Shown: positions 1 through 5,288 of the stretch, piece by piece
Layout: the number at the start of each line of letters is the position of its first letter
Position numbering within the stretch: the first letter of the stretch is position 1
Origin: an uncultured Acidobacteriota bacterium
GTDB lineage: Bacteria; Acidobacteriota; Blastocatellia; Pyrinomonadales; Pyrinomonadaceae
Length of the DNA stretch: 5,288 bases
Direction of reading: 5' to 3'
Assembly (NCBI GenBank): GCA_946480545.1
Contig: CAMLKY010000191.1
Location: 1 to 5,288 of the forward strand
Notes under the pieces: generated by a model
Told to the model about the DNA's origin: nothing
Seen by the model: only the letters and a program-made list of their open reading frames with translations
The model's database searches: none
Translations under genes and position numbers: made by a program

Positions 1-667
1 GAAGCTCGTCCGGCAGCGCGGCCCGCCCGTTGAGCGCCTTGGCCACGCCCGCGCCGAGCCTGTCCGCGGTCTCGGCCACCTCGCGCGGGACGAGCTCGAG
101 CACGATCGAGAAGGCACCCGCCTCTTCAAGGAGCTGCGCGTCCTCGATCAGGATCTTGGCCGCGTCGGCCGTCTTGGCCTGGACACGGTATCCGCCCAGC
201 TTGTGGACCGACTGCGGTGTGAGTCCCACGTGTGCCATCACGGGAATCTCCTCATCGACCAGACGCTTGACCAGCTTTACACGATTACGGCCGCCTTCGA
301 GCTTTATTGCTTCCGCACCGCCATCCTTCATCAGCGTAAGCGCGTTGCGAACGGCTTTATTGTCGCCGGTGTGAAAGCTTCCGTACGGCATATCGGCGAC
401 GATCAGCGCACGGCTCGACCCTCTCCGCACGGCCTTTGTTGCCGAACAGATCTCTTCGAGTGTGACGGGGATCGTGTTCCCGTAACCGTGTATCACGTTT
501 CCCATGCTATCGCCGACAAGAATGATGTCGACACCGGCCTCATCCACGATCCTCGCGGTCGGATAATCGTAGGCCGTAAGACATACAAGTTTCTCGCCCT
601 TTTCTTTGGCTGCCCGGAGAGCTGGGACATACACCTTTTCGGGTTTATCGGGTTTTAGATAGGCCAT
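1..667 (-). CDS. panB: 3-methyl-2-oxobutanoate hydroxymethyltransferase (ketopantoate hydroxymethyltransferase), 3'-truncated by window edge
   Basis: PanB is a cytoplasmic Mg2+ enzyme that transfers a hydroxymethyl group from 5,10-methylene-tetrahydrofolate to 2-oxoisovalerate, giving ketopantoate for pantothenate and CoA synthesis. Translating the minus strand from the ATG at 667-665 gives 222 uninterrupted residues. Family landmarks are in order: TAYDYPTA (31-38), LVGDSMGNVIHGY with metal/substrate residues D53-S54 (50-62), ADMPYGSF with the second metal Asp D92 (91-98), KLEGG (122-126), HVGLTPQS (146-153) and LELVP with the probable catalytic Glu E191 (190-194). Residue roles come from the E. 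coli enzyme (D45, D84, E181). PanB is usually about 260-280 residues, so roughly the last 40-55 lie beyond position 1. No in-frame start exists upstream before folK ends, so 667 is the best start, although no strong Shine-Dalgarno is visible. It follows folK by 37 bp on the same strand, as in the E. coli pcnB-folK-panB-panC cluster, so co-transcription is likely. Identification is very secure. Confidence 0.97.
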   Translation of the reverse strand, partial: MAYLKPDKPEKVYVPALRAAKEKGEKLVCLTAYDYPTARIVDEAGVDIILVGDSMGNVIHGYGNTIPVTLEEICSATKAVRRGSSRALIVADMPYGSFHTGDNKAVRNALTLMKDGGAEAIKLEGGRNRVKLVKRLVDEEIPVMAHVGLTPQSVHKLGGYRVQAKTADAAKILIEDAQLLEEAGAFSIVLELVPREVAETADRLGAGVAKALNGRAALPDEL

Positions 668-704
668 AAAACGCTTTAAGCATAGACCTTTGCATTGGGC
701 AAGT

Positions 705-1241
705 CTAGTTGTTGTGATCGTCGTGATTGCCGTTCACAGCGAACGGATTCCAACGCGTTACAGACGATAAGTCGGGGGACTCGGCGAGAAGCGTCTTGAC
801 GTCCTTTTGGAGGACCGGGTGCACAAATGTTGGGGCGATCTCGCACAGGGGAACCAGTACGAAATTGCGGCGATGCAGCCGCGGATGGGGCAGTGTTAGA
901 AATTCGGTATCGGCCTGCTCGTGGTTATAGAAGAGAAGATCCAGGTCGATGGTACGCGGCTTTTTCTCTGACTTGTCTTTGCGGCCAAGCAGGTACTCGA
1001 TCCTAAGCATTCGCGCCATCATCTGCGACGGGGTGATGCTTTCGCACCGAAGCTCCGCTACCATGTTCAGGAACTTGGTTTCACTTTCGATCTCAACCGG
1101 TTCCGTTTCGTAGATGCCTGAAAGCTTAGTGACGTTGAAGCTGGCCTCCATAAGGCCGCGGACGCCGAGCAACAAATTTCCCGCTCGATCGCCGAGGTTC
1201 GATCCGAGGCCGATATAGGCTGTGACGGTTTCGGTGTCCAA
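705..1241 (-). CDS. folK: 2-amino-4-hydroxy-6-hydroxymethyldihydropteridine diphosphokinase (HPPK)
   Basis: HPPK is a small cytoplasmic kinase that moves pyrophosphate from ATP to 6-hydroxymethyl-7,8-dihydropterin, just before dihydropteroate synthase in folate synthesis. The 178-residue product has a near-typical length (about 160-180). Visible landmarks are the N-terminal YIGLGSNLGDR (9-19), YETEPV (44-49), the pterin-site Asn region FLNMV (57-61), LLGRKDK (84-90), the signature KKPRTIDLDLLFY with Mg2+ aspartates D99 and D101 (93-105), and LPHPRLHRRNFVLVPL (117-132). The signature carries Lys94 where Gly/Ala is usual; otherwise the catalytic residues look intact. The start is a TTG at 1241-1239. 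The reading frame is closed by a stop at 1277-1275, no ATG or GTG precedes the YIGLGSN motif, and no Shine-Dalgarno is obvious, so the TTG is chosen by elimination. panB follows after 37 bp, a known arrangement joining folate and pantothenate synthesis. The acidic/Asn-rich tail (HDDHNN) is not conserved. Confidence 0.97.
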   Translation of the reverse strand: MDTETVTAYIGLGSNLGDRAGNLLLGVRGLMEASFNVTKLSGIYETEPVEIESETKFLNMVAELRCESITPSQMMARMLRIEYLLGRKDKSEKKPRTIDLDLLFYNHEQADTEFLTLPHPRLHRRNFVLVPLCEIAPTFVHPVLQKDVKTLLAESPDLSSVTRWNPFAVNGNHDDHNN

Positions 1242-1249
1242 GCGAGTTA

Positions 1250-1278
1250 ATAATAAAAGCGTTCTGCCTTTCGCTCAA
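1250..1278 (-). promoter_or_regulatory. Possible sigma70-type promoter for folK-panB
   Basis: On the minus strand TTGAGC (1278-1273) and TATTAT (1255-1250) are separated by exactly 17 bp and match the bacterial -35 and -10 consensus at 4/6 and 5/6 positions. The expected transcription start, near 1243, lies only about two bases before the TTG start codon. The message would therefore be nearly leaderless, which fits the missing Shine-Dalgarno but is unusual with TTG. Either the promoter or the start codon may be wrong. Confidence 0.35.
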
Positions 1279-1283
1279 GTTCA

Positions 1284-1350
1284 TTACCAAATTACGAATT
1301 GCCGGCCTGCCGTCGATTGATTCGTCAGGGTGCAATTACCAATTTGGTAA
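1284..1350. repeat. Hairpin repeat element 1 (ATTACNA-type units)
   Basis: An imperfect inverted repeat: left arm 1284-1302 (TTACCAAATTACGAATTGC) and right arm 1332-1350 pair at 16 of 19 positions around a 29-nt loop. The left arm holds two degenerate units of about 7-8 nt (ATTACCA, ATTACGA). The right arm contains the small palindrome TTACCAATTTGGTAA (1336-1350). It lies between the divergent folK and Schlafen-like genes and ends 9 bp before the next hairpin element. No U-tract follows, so it is not a standard terminator. It shares its design, not its sequence, with the other four elements of the window. Confidence 0.7.
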
Positions 1351-1359
1351 CCTGCGTTC

Positions 1360-1442
1360 CTTTGCGGCTTAGCGACTTTGCGCGAACACCATTCCGGGAT
1401 TATCAGCTCTCGGTGTTCTCGCAAAGACGCTAGGCCGCAAAG
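1360..1442. repeat. Hairpin repeat element 2 (CTTTGCGG-type octamers)
   Basis: A long inverted repeat: arms 1360-1390 and 1412-1442 are each 31 nt, pair at 28 of 31 positions and flank a 21-nt loop. Each arm is a run of three degenerate octamers (left: CTTTGCGG, CTTAGCGA, CTTTGCGC) followed by GAACACC. One of the three mismatches would be a G-U pair in RNA. The stem would be very stable in RNA or extruded DNA. No poly-T tract follows on either strand and it sits between divergent genes, so termination is not its obvious role. The sequence type resembles dispersed intergenic repeats I have seen in environmental bacterial genomes; that resemblance is from memory and unchecked. Confidence 0.85.
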
Positions 1443-1588
1443 TTGAAACTGATTTACATTTGCCAGTTTCGATGTTTCAATAGAAACCAGATCAAGCGAT
1501 CTAATCCAGCAGTGTTTTCCGTGTTTGAAAACATTCGGGCGGGCGACCGGTGTGACCCGTCCTGACATAAAATCTCACGCCCGAAGCG
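1443..1588 (+). other. Leader region upstream of the Schlafen-like gene; no clear promoter
   Basis: This gap between hairpin element 2 and the ATG at 1589 holds only short symmetries. GAAACTG (1445-1451) pairs with CAGTTTC (1464-1470). TTCGGGCG (1534-1541) pairs with CGCCCGAA (1578-1585), which ends three bases before the start codon and could hide the translation start. A TTGAAA at 1525-1530 and an AT-rich CATAAAAT at 1566-1573 are 35 bp apart, too far for a normal promoter. No Shine-Dalgarno is visible. Confidence 0.35.
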
Positions 1589-2881
1589 ATGGCACGACGA
1601 AAGTACCGACACAGTCCGCGGTTTGACAGCCAGGCCGACCGTTCTCACGCCGAATATCTTCTTTCTCAACCGACACAATCGACTACACGCAGCGAGCTTC
1701 TGCGCTTGATCCGAGGCGGCGAGGACACGTACCTCGAGCTGAAAGTCCGACTCTCGAACTCGGAAAAGATAACGCAGGGAATCGTCGCGCTCGCGAACAC
1801 GAACGGCGGCACGATCATCTTTGGCGTAAACGATCAGTTACGGATCGAGGGTGTCGCGAACCCCGAATGGGTGCAGGAAGAATTGGCCCGCATCTGCCGC
1901 GAGGAGATCGTTCCGCCGATCATACCCTTGATCGACACGATCGCCTTTGACAGCGGCAAGCGCGTCGTTGCGCTGGACGTTCAACCCCGACGAAAGCCTT
2001 ATCGCACTCGCGACGGCCGTTTCTACATGCGATTCGGCGCCGAGAAGCGCGAGGTCTCGCGTGAACAGCTCTCGATGTGGCTTGATGAAATTCGGCCGCT
2101 CGGTTATGAGAACCTTCCGCTGTTTACGGCGGACGAAAAGGATTTTGACGATGGTCTGCTTTGGACATTCGCGGGAGCGTTCGAAGATGTAAGTCCGACG
2201 ATCAATCTTTATCAGACCGCCGACTTCCTGAAGAAGGACCTCATACTCGCGGTCGGTGGCCCTGATGAGTTTTTCCCGACCGTAGCTGCCTTAATGCTGT
2301 TCGGAAAAGACGATCGAGTGCAGGAGTTGTTTCCGCGGTCGGTCGTAACGGTAGCGAGGTTTTCGGGCGAGAATGGGAATGCACAGCTTGTTGAAAGGCT
2401 CGAGCTGAAGGGGAATCTGCATTCGCAATACGAGGCGGTTCTGCGTTTTATCGAGCGTTACTGCGATCTGGCGAAGGACAAGCCCCGGAAATCGCTTCAT
2501 CTCGTCGGGGCGCCCGTCGCGGCACGTGCGACGTATCACGTCTATGCTGTCCGCGAGGCTGTAGCGAATGCCCTGATCCACCGCGACTTCGCATTACGCG
2601 ATATCGCTACGCGGATCACCATCTACGATAATTTCATCGAGGTCGTTAACGCTCGTCGCACACAGGGCTTTGTGCCGCCGGCGTCGCGTGCGATCAGGTA
2701 CGGGATCACCCAGCGTTTGAATCCGCAGATCGCATCGATCTTCAGCCGTCGTGAGTACGGCACGAGTGTTCCAAGGGGCGGAGTGCCGATGATCCTCAAA
2801 CAATCGGAACGCATCGCCGGAAAGCGTGCGGAGCTTTACACGGCGAATGACGAGTTCAAGCTGAAGCTGTATGGGGTTTAG
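1589..2881 (+). CDS. Schlafen AlbA_2-domain / GHKL-type ATP-binding protein (RecG-related 'putative transcriptional regulator' family)
   Basis: The 430-residue product has the two-part layout of proteins often labelled divergent AAA-4/AlbA_2 or RecG-like putative transcriptional regulators. Residues about 35-165 form a Schlafen AlbA_2 domain, with ExELK-type residues in EDTYLELK (45-52; E50, K52) and ALANTNGGTIIFGV (67-80). Residues about 310-425 resemble HATPase_c_4: the N-box-like REAVANALIHRDF (322-334; E323, N327), IYDNFIEVVN (345-354) and LNPQIASIF (377-385). The usual NPG motif after the Asp strand reads NARRTQG, and the lid loop reads YGTSVPRGG where GTGIPR-like sequence is typical, so ATP binding may be altered. 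No C-terminal winged helix follows. AlbA_2 domains are thought to bind nucleic acid; the cellular role is unknown, and some relatives lie in defence loci. The ATG at 1589 is the first start after an in-frame stop at 1568-1570; no Shine-Dalgarno is evident. It is divergent from folK, and the next gene begins about 33 bp downstream. Confidence 0.88.
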   Translation: MARRKYRHSPRFDSQADRSHAEYLLSQPTQSTTRSELLRLIRGGEDTYLELKVRLSNSEKITQGIVALANTNGGTIIFGVNDQLRIEGVANPEWVQEELARICREEIVPPIIPLIDTIAFDSGKRVVALDVQPRRKPYRTRDGRFYMRFGAEKREVSREQLSMWLDEIRPLGYENLPLFTADEKDFDDGLLWTFAGAFEDVSPTINLYQTADFLKKDLILAVGGPDEFFPTVAALMLFGKDDRVQELFPRSVVTVARFSGENGNAQLVERLELKGNLHSQYEAVLRFIERYCDLAKDKPRKSLHLVGAPVAARATYHVYAVREAVANALIHRDFALRDIATRITIYDNFIEVVNARRTQGFVPPASRAIRYGITQRLNPQIASIFSRREYGTSVPRGGVPMILKQSERIAGKRAELYTANDEFKLKLYGV

Positions 2882-2911
2882 TTGTTCAGCAGTTTCTAAG
2901 CGTGTGTGTGA

Positions 2912-2982
2912 TTCGTGCATTTCGTGCACTTCGTGTGTTTCGTGGTTCGATTTGATATCGGTCAGAACCACGAAACACACGA
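2912..2982. repeat. Hairpin repeat element 3 (TTCGTGNNN nonamers) overlapping a gene start
   Basis: Four tandem nonamers, TTCGTGCAT, TTCGTGCAC, TTCGTGTGT and TTCGTGGTT, fill 2912-2947. The last two lie in a perfect 18-bp inverted repeat: TCGTGTGTTTCGTGGTTC at 2931-2948 pairs with 2965-2982 around a 16-nt loop. Read through, the nonamers encode repeated F-V-(H/C) tripeptides on the plus strand and H-E repeats on the minus strand. The element fills the gap after the Schlafen-like gene and overlaps the start of the membrane-protein gene. No T-run follows the stem, so it is not a typical terminator. Confidence 0.88.
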
Positions 2983-4285
2983 TAACGCTTCGAGCGCTAC
3001 CGCGAAACAATGGAATCAACTCTACCCCTGGCTCGCCCTTGCGACGGGCGTCGTTTATTTCTTCTCTAATCCCAAACCGCAAAGTTATTACGACTACACG
3101 TTTCGCGTCGCCGCCAACATTCTGGGCGGGCACATTGCTTTTACGGAAAAGCAGCCGTCGTGGCTGAACGAGTTCGTGCCGTTCGAGGGATTCTGGTATT
3201 CGGTGTTTCCACTCGGCAGCGTAGTCTCGATGATGCCCTTCGCGTTATTCAAGGCCGTCGGGCTCATCAATGACATGCCGGCGGCCCTGGTCGCGGGGTT
3301 ATGCGCCGGCGTGAGCTGTATGTTTCTCTTTCTGATCGGACGGCGGTATGAGATCGAGCGAACACGGCTGATCGTTATGACTCTCGGCATTCTGTTTGGT
3401 ACGTGGATGTGGACGAACCTGACAATGGCCGGTGCGTGGCAGCTCGCACTTGGGTTCGCGATGGTGGGCGAGCTGGGGGCGATCTATTTCACGATCTACG
3501 ATCGCCGACCGCTGATAGCCGGGATCTTCTTTGCACTCGCCTTCGGAAACCGAACCGAGGTGCTGCTGACGGCACCTATTTTCTTTTGGCTGTTGAACCG
3601 CGGAGGCACGGAGACGCAGAGGAAACCTGATGAGGCAAGTACTCCACCGGGCAAACGCTCGAAGGCAAAGGAGGAAAAAGGCTCGAGGGATTCTTCTCCG
3701 CGTCTCGGCGTCTCGGCGGTCAACATCCGTGCCGTCGCTTTGTTCTGCATCGTCCCGTTCATCCTTGGCGTGACAACGCTCGTGTACAACTACCTCCGCT
3801 TTCATTCGTTCAGCGACTTCGGTTATGCACGCATCCCCGGCGTGCTCGATGAACCCTGGTACAACCATGGCATCTTTTCTTACCACTACATCCCGCGCCA
3901 GATATGGGAGATGTTGTGGCGTCCCTGGGAAACGCGCGCGACGTTCCCGTATCTCGTGCCGAACCCGTTCAGCAGCTCGATTTTGTGGAGCAGCCCGTTC
4001 GTTCTCTTCGCTCTCCGAACCGGAGCACGTGACAAGGCGTTGAAGTGGGCATCGTGGCTCGCGATCCTTGTGCTTTGTATCTTGCTGTGGATGCACGGGA
4101 ACTCCGGGGGATGGCAGTTCGGTTATCGGTACGCGATGGTCTGTTTGCCTTGGCTGTTCGTGATCATGCTCGAAACTTCGCCAAAAAAGATCACCCCGCT
4201 CGAATGGGCCGCGTATGGATTCTCATTCGCCGCAAATGTATATGCGACGTGGCTGTTCCACTGGACAGAGTATCTAAAATCCTGA
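2915..4285 (+). CDS. Polytopic membrane protein, probable GT-C (family 39-like) glycosyltransferase
   Basis: The product (up to 456 residues) has about 10-11 hydrophobic spans, roughly at 36-51, 95-118, 120-141, 151-168, 172-193, 199-227, 271-292, 355-368, 376-393, 403-419 and 430-448. GT-C glycosyltransferases use lipid-phosphate sugars at the outer membrane face. Supporting features are an Asp in the first long outer loop (YYDYTFRVA, D60), FWYSVFPLGSVVSMMPFAL (93-111), which resembles the YYSxxPPGxxLL stretch of such enzymes, AFGNRTEVLL (209-218), and SGGWQFGYRYAMVCLPWL (397-414), like GGWxFGxRYLxPxLP. Acceptor and donor are unknown. The start is uncertain: an in-frame stop at 2909-2911 and no ATG before the first span leave only GTG codons at 2915, 2924, 2933 or 2942, all inside repeat element 3. 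Residues about 227-272 come from repeat element 4 and form a charged, low-complexity loop between two spans. Downstream, 104 bp separate it from the exporter gene. Confidence 0.72.
   Translation: MHFVHFVCFVVRFDIGQNHETHDNASSATAKQWNQLYPWLALATGVVYFFSNPKPQSYYDYTFRVAANILGGHIAFTEKQPSWLNEFVPFEGFWYSVFPLGSVVSMMPFALFKAVGLINDMPAALVAGLCAGVSCMFLFLIGRRYEIERTRLIVMTLGILFGTWMWTNLTMAGAWQLALGFAMVGELGAIYFTIYDRRPLIAGIFFALAFGNRTEVLLTAPIFFWLLNRGGTETQRKPDEASTPPGKRSKAKEEKGSRDSSPRLGVSAVNIRAVALFCIVPFILGVTTLVYNYLRFHSFSDFGYARIPGVLDEPWYNHGIFSYHYIPRQIWEMLWRPWETRATFPYLVPNPFSSSILWSSPFVLFALRTGARDKALKWASWLAILVLCILLWMHGNSGGWQFGYRYAMVCLPWLFVIMLETSPKKITPLEWAAYGFSFAANVYATWLFHWTEYLKS
3591..3725. repeat. Hairpin repeat element 4 (CGGAGNCN octamers) inserted in frame within a coding sequence
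   Basis: Arms 3591-3623 and 3694-3725 form an imperfect inverted repeat: TGTTGA pairs exactly with TCAACA (3720-3725), one base bulges (3597), then 20 of 26 positions pair, around a 70-nt loop. The left arm runs as octamers CGGAGGCA, CGGAGACG, CAGAGGAA. The right arm read in reverse gives CCGAGACG, CCGAGACG, CGGAGAAG. The span is 135 bp, an exact multiple of three, and lies wholly inside the membrane-protein gene without a stop. It encodes about 45 polar residues rich in Lys, Arg, Glu, Ser and Pro between two hydrophobic segments, unlike the rest of that protein. Confidence 0.78.
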
Positions 4286-4305
4286 ACCCCGATCGAACTT
4301 ATCGT

Positions 4306-4386
4306 TTATCAGTTATTCCGGGGGCGGCTTGCTATAATCCAATATCCGGAATAACTGATAAGTGATAGCTGATAACTGATATCTGA
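4306..4386. repeat. Hairpin repeat element 5 (CTGATAA heptamers)
   Basis: A perfect 16-bp inverted repeat, TTATCAGTTATTCCGG at 4306-4321 against 4346-4361, flanks a 24-nt loop. The right side continues as tandem heptamers from 4355: CTGATAA, GTGATAG, CTGATAA, CTGATAT, then CTGA, ending three bases before the exporter's ATG. The AT-rich repeat contrasts with the GC-richer genes around it. The stem is followed by mixed sequence, not a T-run, so a terminator is unlikely. The loop carries a strong promoter-like motif. Confidence 0.87.
4330..4338 (+). promoter_or_regulatory. Extended -10 promoter motif in the loop of repeat element 5, upstream of the MFS gene
   Basis: TGCTATAAT is a perfect extended -10 box (TGnTATAAT). 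No good -35 hexamer is found 15-19 bp upstream, but extended -10 promoters can work without one. Transcription would start near 4345, at the right arm of the hairpin, leaving a leader of about 45 nt made mostly of CTGATAA heptamers before the ATG at 4390. Confidence 0.55.
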
Positions 4387-4389
4387 CGG

Positions 4390-5288
4390 ATGCTTCTCGA
4401 CCTTTCGCCGCTCCGCGTTTCACGCGATTACAGGCTGCTCTTCTTCGGGCAGCTTGTTTCCTTTTTTGGATCGATGATGACTTTCATCGTCGTTCCATGG
4501 CAGATGTACGAGATCACCGGGTCGTCGGCGATGGTCGGGTATATCTACCTCGCCGAGTTCGTACCGATGGTGATCCTGGCGTTTGTCGGCGGAGCACTCG
4601 CGGATTACTTCGAGAAACGACGCCTGCTACGGCTGACCGAGTTCGGCCAGGCAGCGACATCTGCCATCCTTCTGATCAACTCGCTGCTTGCGTCTCCGCG
4701 GATCTGGGTCTTGTTTCTATGCGTCGCGATCCACGCCGGTCTTGCAGCGATCCAGCGTCCGGCGTTCGAGTCGTTTATCCAGAAGGTCATCCCAGCCGAG
4801 CTGATGTCGGCCGTGATGGCATTGAATTCGATCCGCTGGAGCCTCGGCGCGATCATCAGTCCGGCCGTCGGCGGCATCGTGACGGTGAGCCTCGGGCCGG
4901 CGTACGCCTACGCGTTCGATCTGGTGACATTCGTCGCAACCATCTATGCCGTCTACGCGGTCCAGGCTGTTCCCCCGCCGGAGAATGCCGAGCGGCCGAG
5001 CTTTCAGGCGGTGAAGAAAGCACTTCGGTATGCGACTTCGCGGCAGGAGCTGCTTGGCACTTACTTCATCGACATTGCGGCGATGTTCTTCGCGATGCCG
5101 CAGGCGCTGTACCCCGCGCTCGCGGTCTATTACGGCGAAAGTTATCTCGGATTCTTTCCGGCCGCCATCGCGGCGGGTGCTCTCGCGGCAAGCGTGAGCT
5201 CGGGGTGGACAAAGAATATTCACCGGCATGGGCTGATGGTAACGATAGCCGCTGCGCTCTGGGGTGTTGCGATCGTGCTTTTTGGATG
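4390..5288 (+). CDS. MFS transporter, MFS_3 / EntS-like exporter family, 3'-truncated by window edge
   Basis: An inner-membrane major facilitator, probably a proton-driven exporter; the substrate cannot be read from the sequence. The visible 299 residues cover roughly two thirds to three quarters of the usual 400-440. After a short N-terminus (LSPLRVSRDYRLLFFGQLVS) come hydrophobic spans near 14-36, 46-72, 83-100, 105-120, 147-165, 170-190, 223-245, 252-272 and 280-298. Motif A between the second and third spans is GGALADYFEKRRLL (67-80), with Asp72 and the basic cluster intact. IQRPAFESFIQKVIP (121-135) followed by LNSIRWSLGAIISPAVGG (145-162) is typical of MFS_3 proteins, which include the enterobactin exporter EntS. 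The ATG at 4390 is set by an in-frame TGA at 4384-4386 just upstream; no clear Shine-Dalgarno is present. The gene follows repeat element 5 and probably has its own promoter there. No siderophore synthesis gene is visible, so an iron role is not supported. Confidence 0.9.
   Translation, partial: MLLDLSPLRVSRDYRLLFFGQLVSFFGSMMTFIVVPWQMYEITGSSAMVGYIYLAEFVPMVILAFVGGALADYFEKRRLLRLTEFGQAATSAILLINSLLASPRIWVLFLCVAIHAGLAAIQRPAFESFIQKVIPAELMSAVMALNSIRWSLGAIISPAVGGIVTVSLGPAYAYAFDLVTFVATIYAVYAVQAVPPPENAERPSFQAVKKALRYATSRQELLGTYFIDIAAMFFAMPQALYPALAVYYGESYLGFFPAAIAAGALAASVSSGWTKNIHRHGLMVTIAAALWGVAIVLFG

Noticed and set aside
30..658. Two plus-strand open frames across the left end
   Set aside because: They are antisense to panB, which has all family motifs in order on the minus strand.
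1525..1573. Promoter TTGAAA ... CATAAAAT for the Schlafen-like gene
   Set aside because: The boxes are 35 bp apart, about twice the workable spacing, and no better pair was found.
2912..2947. Short CRISPR-like or microsatellite array
   Set aside because: The nonamers are directly adjacent without spacers, and degenerate; the unit continues into an inverted repeat, so it belongs to a hairpin element.
2931..2982. Intrinsic terminator of the Schlafen-like gene
   Set aside because: The stem is strong, but the sequence after it (TAACGCTTCG) has no T-run and lies inside the next gene's reading frame.
2594..3133. Minus-strand open frame with His-Glu repeats (NHETHEVHEMHE)
   Set aside because: The repeated peptide is just repeat element 3 read on the other strand, and the remainder is antisense to the Schlafen-like and membrane-protein genes.
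3299..4096. Long open frame on the minus strand (265 codons) opposite the membrane-protein gene
   Set aside because: It is antisense to a frame with clear membrane spans and GT-C-like motifs. Its product is a charged, Arg/Glu/His-rich string with no recognisable domain.
4306..4361. Intrinsic terminator of the membrane-protein gene
   Set aside because: The 16-bp stem is followed by GTGATAGCTGATA, not a T-tract, and the loop holds a promoter-like motif directed at the next gene.
4605..5229. Minus-strand open frames opposite the exporter gene
   Set aside because: The plus strand encodes a clear MFS_3 protein; the antisense products are Arg-rich and lack domains.

Overview
The window carries five protein genes on two divergent arms. 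It looks like chromosomal DNA of a moderately GC-rich bacterium. The host cannot be fixed from the sequence. The protein style and the kind of intergenic repeats remind me of Acidobacteriota (Blastocatellia-like) genomes, but this is a low-confidence guess.

Left arm (minus strand, 1-1241): folK (HPPK, folate synthesis) is followed 37 bp later by panB (ketopantoate hydroxymethyltransferase, first committed step of pantothenate/CoA synthesis), which runs off the left edge. The two genes probably form one operon. PanB consumes 5,10-methylene-tetrahydrofolate, so the pair joins folate synthesis to a folate-using step. The right arm (plus strand, 1589-5288) holds a Schlafen AlbA_2/GHKL-ATPase-type protein, a polytopic membrane protein resembling GT-C (family 39-like) glycosyltransferases, and an MFS_3-type (EntS-like) exporter cut by the right edge. 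These three do not form an obvious pathway.

The most unusual content is a set of five hairpin-forming repeat elements at 1284-1350, 1360-1442, 2912-2982, 3591-3725 and 4306-4386. All share one design: two inverted arms, at least one arm usually made of degenerate tandem 7-9 nt units, around an unrelated loop. Each has its own unit sequence. They occupy all three non-coding gaps longer than 100 bp or between plus-strand genes, and one lies inside the membrane-protein gene, where it is read in frame as a roughly 45-residue hydrophilic loop. One supplies the only plausible start codons of the membrane-protein gene. Another carries an extended -10 promoter in its loop, just ahead of the exporter gene. 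No tRNA, rRNA, CRISPR array, transposase or convincing intrinsic terminator was seen.
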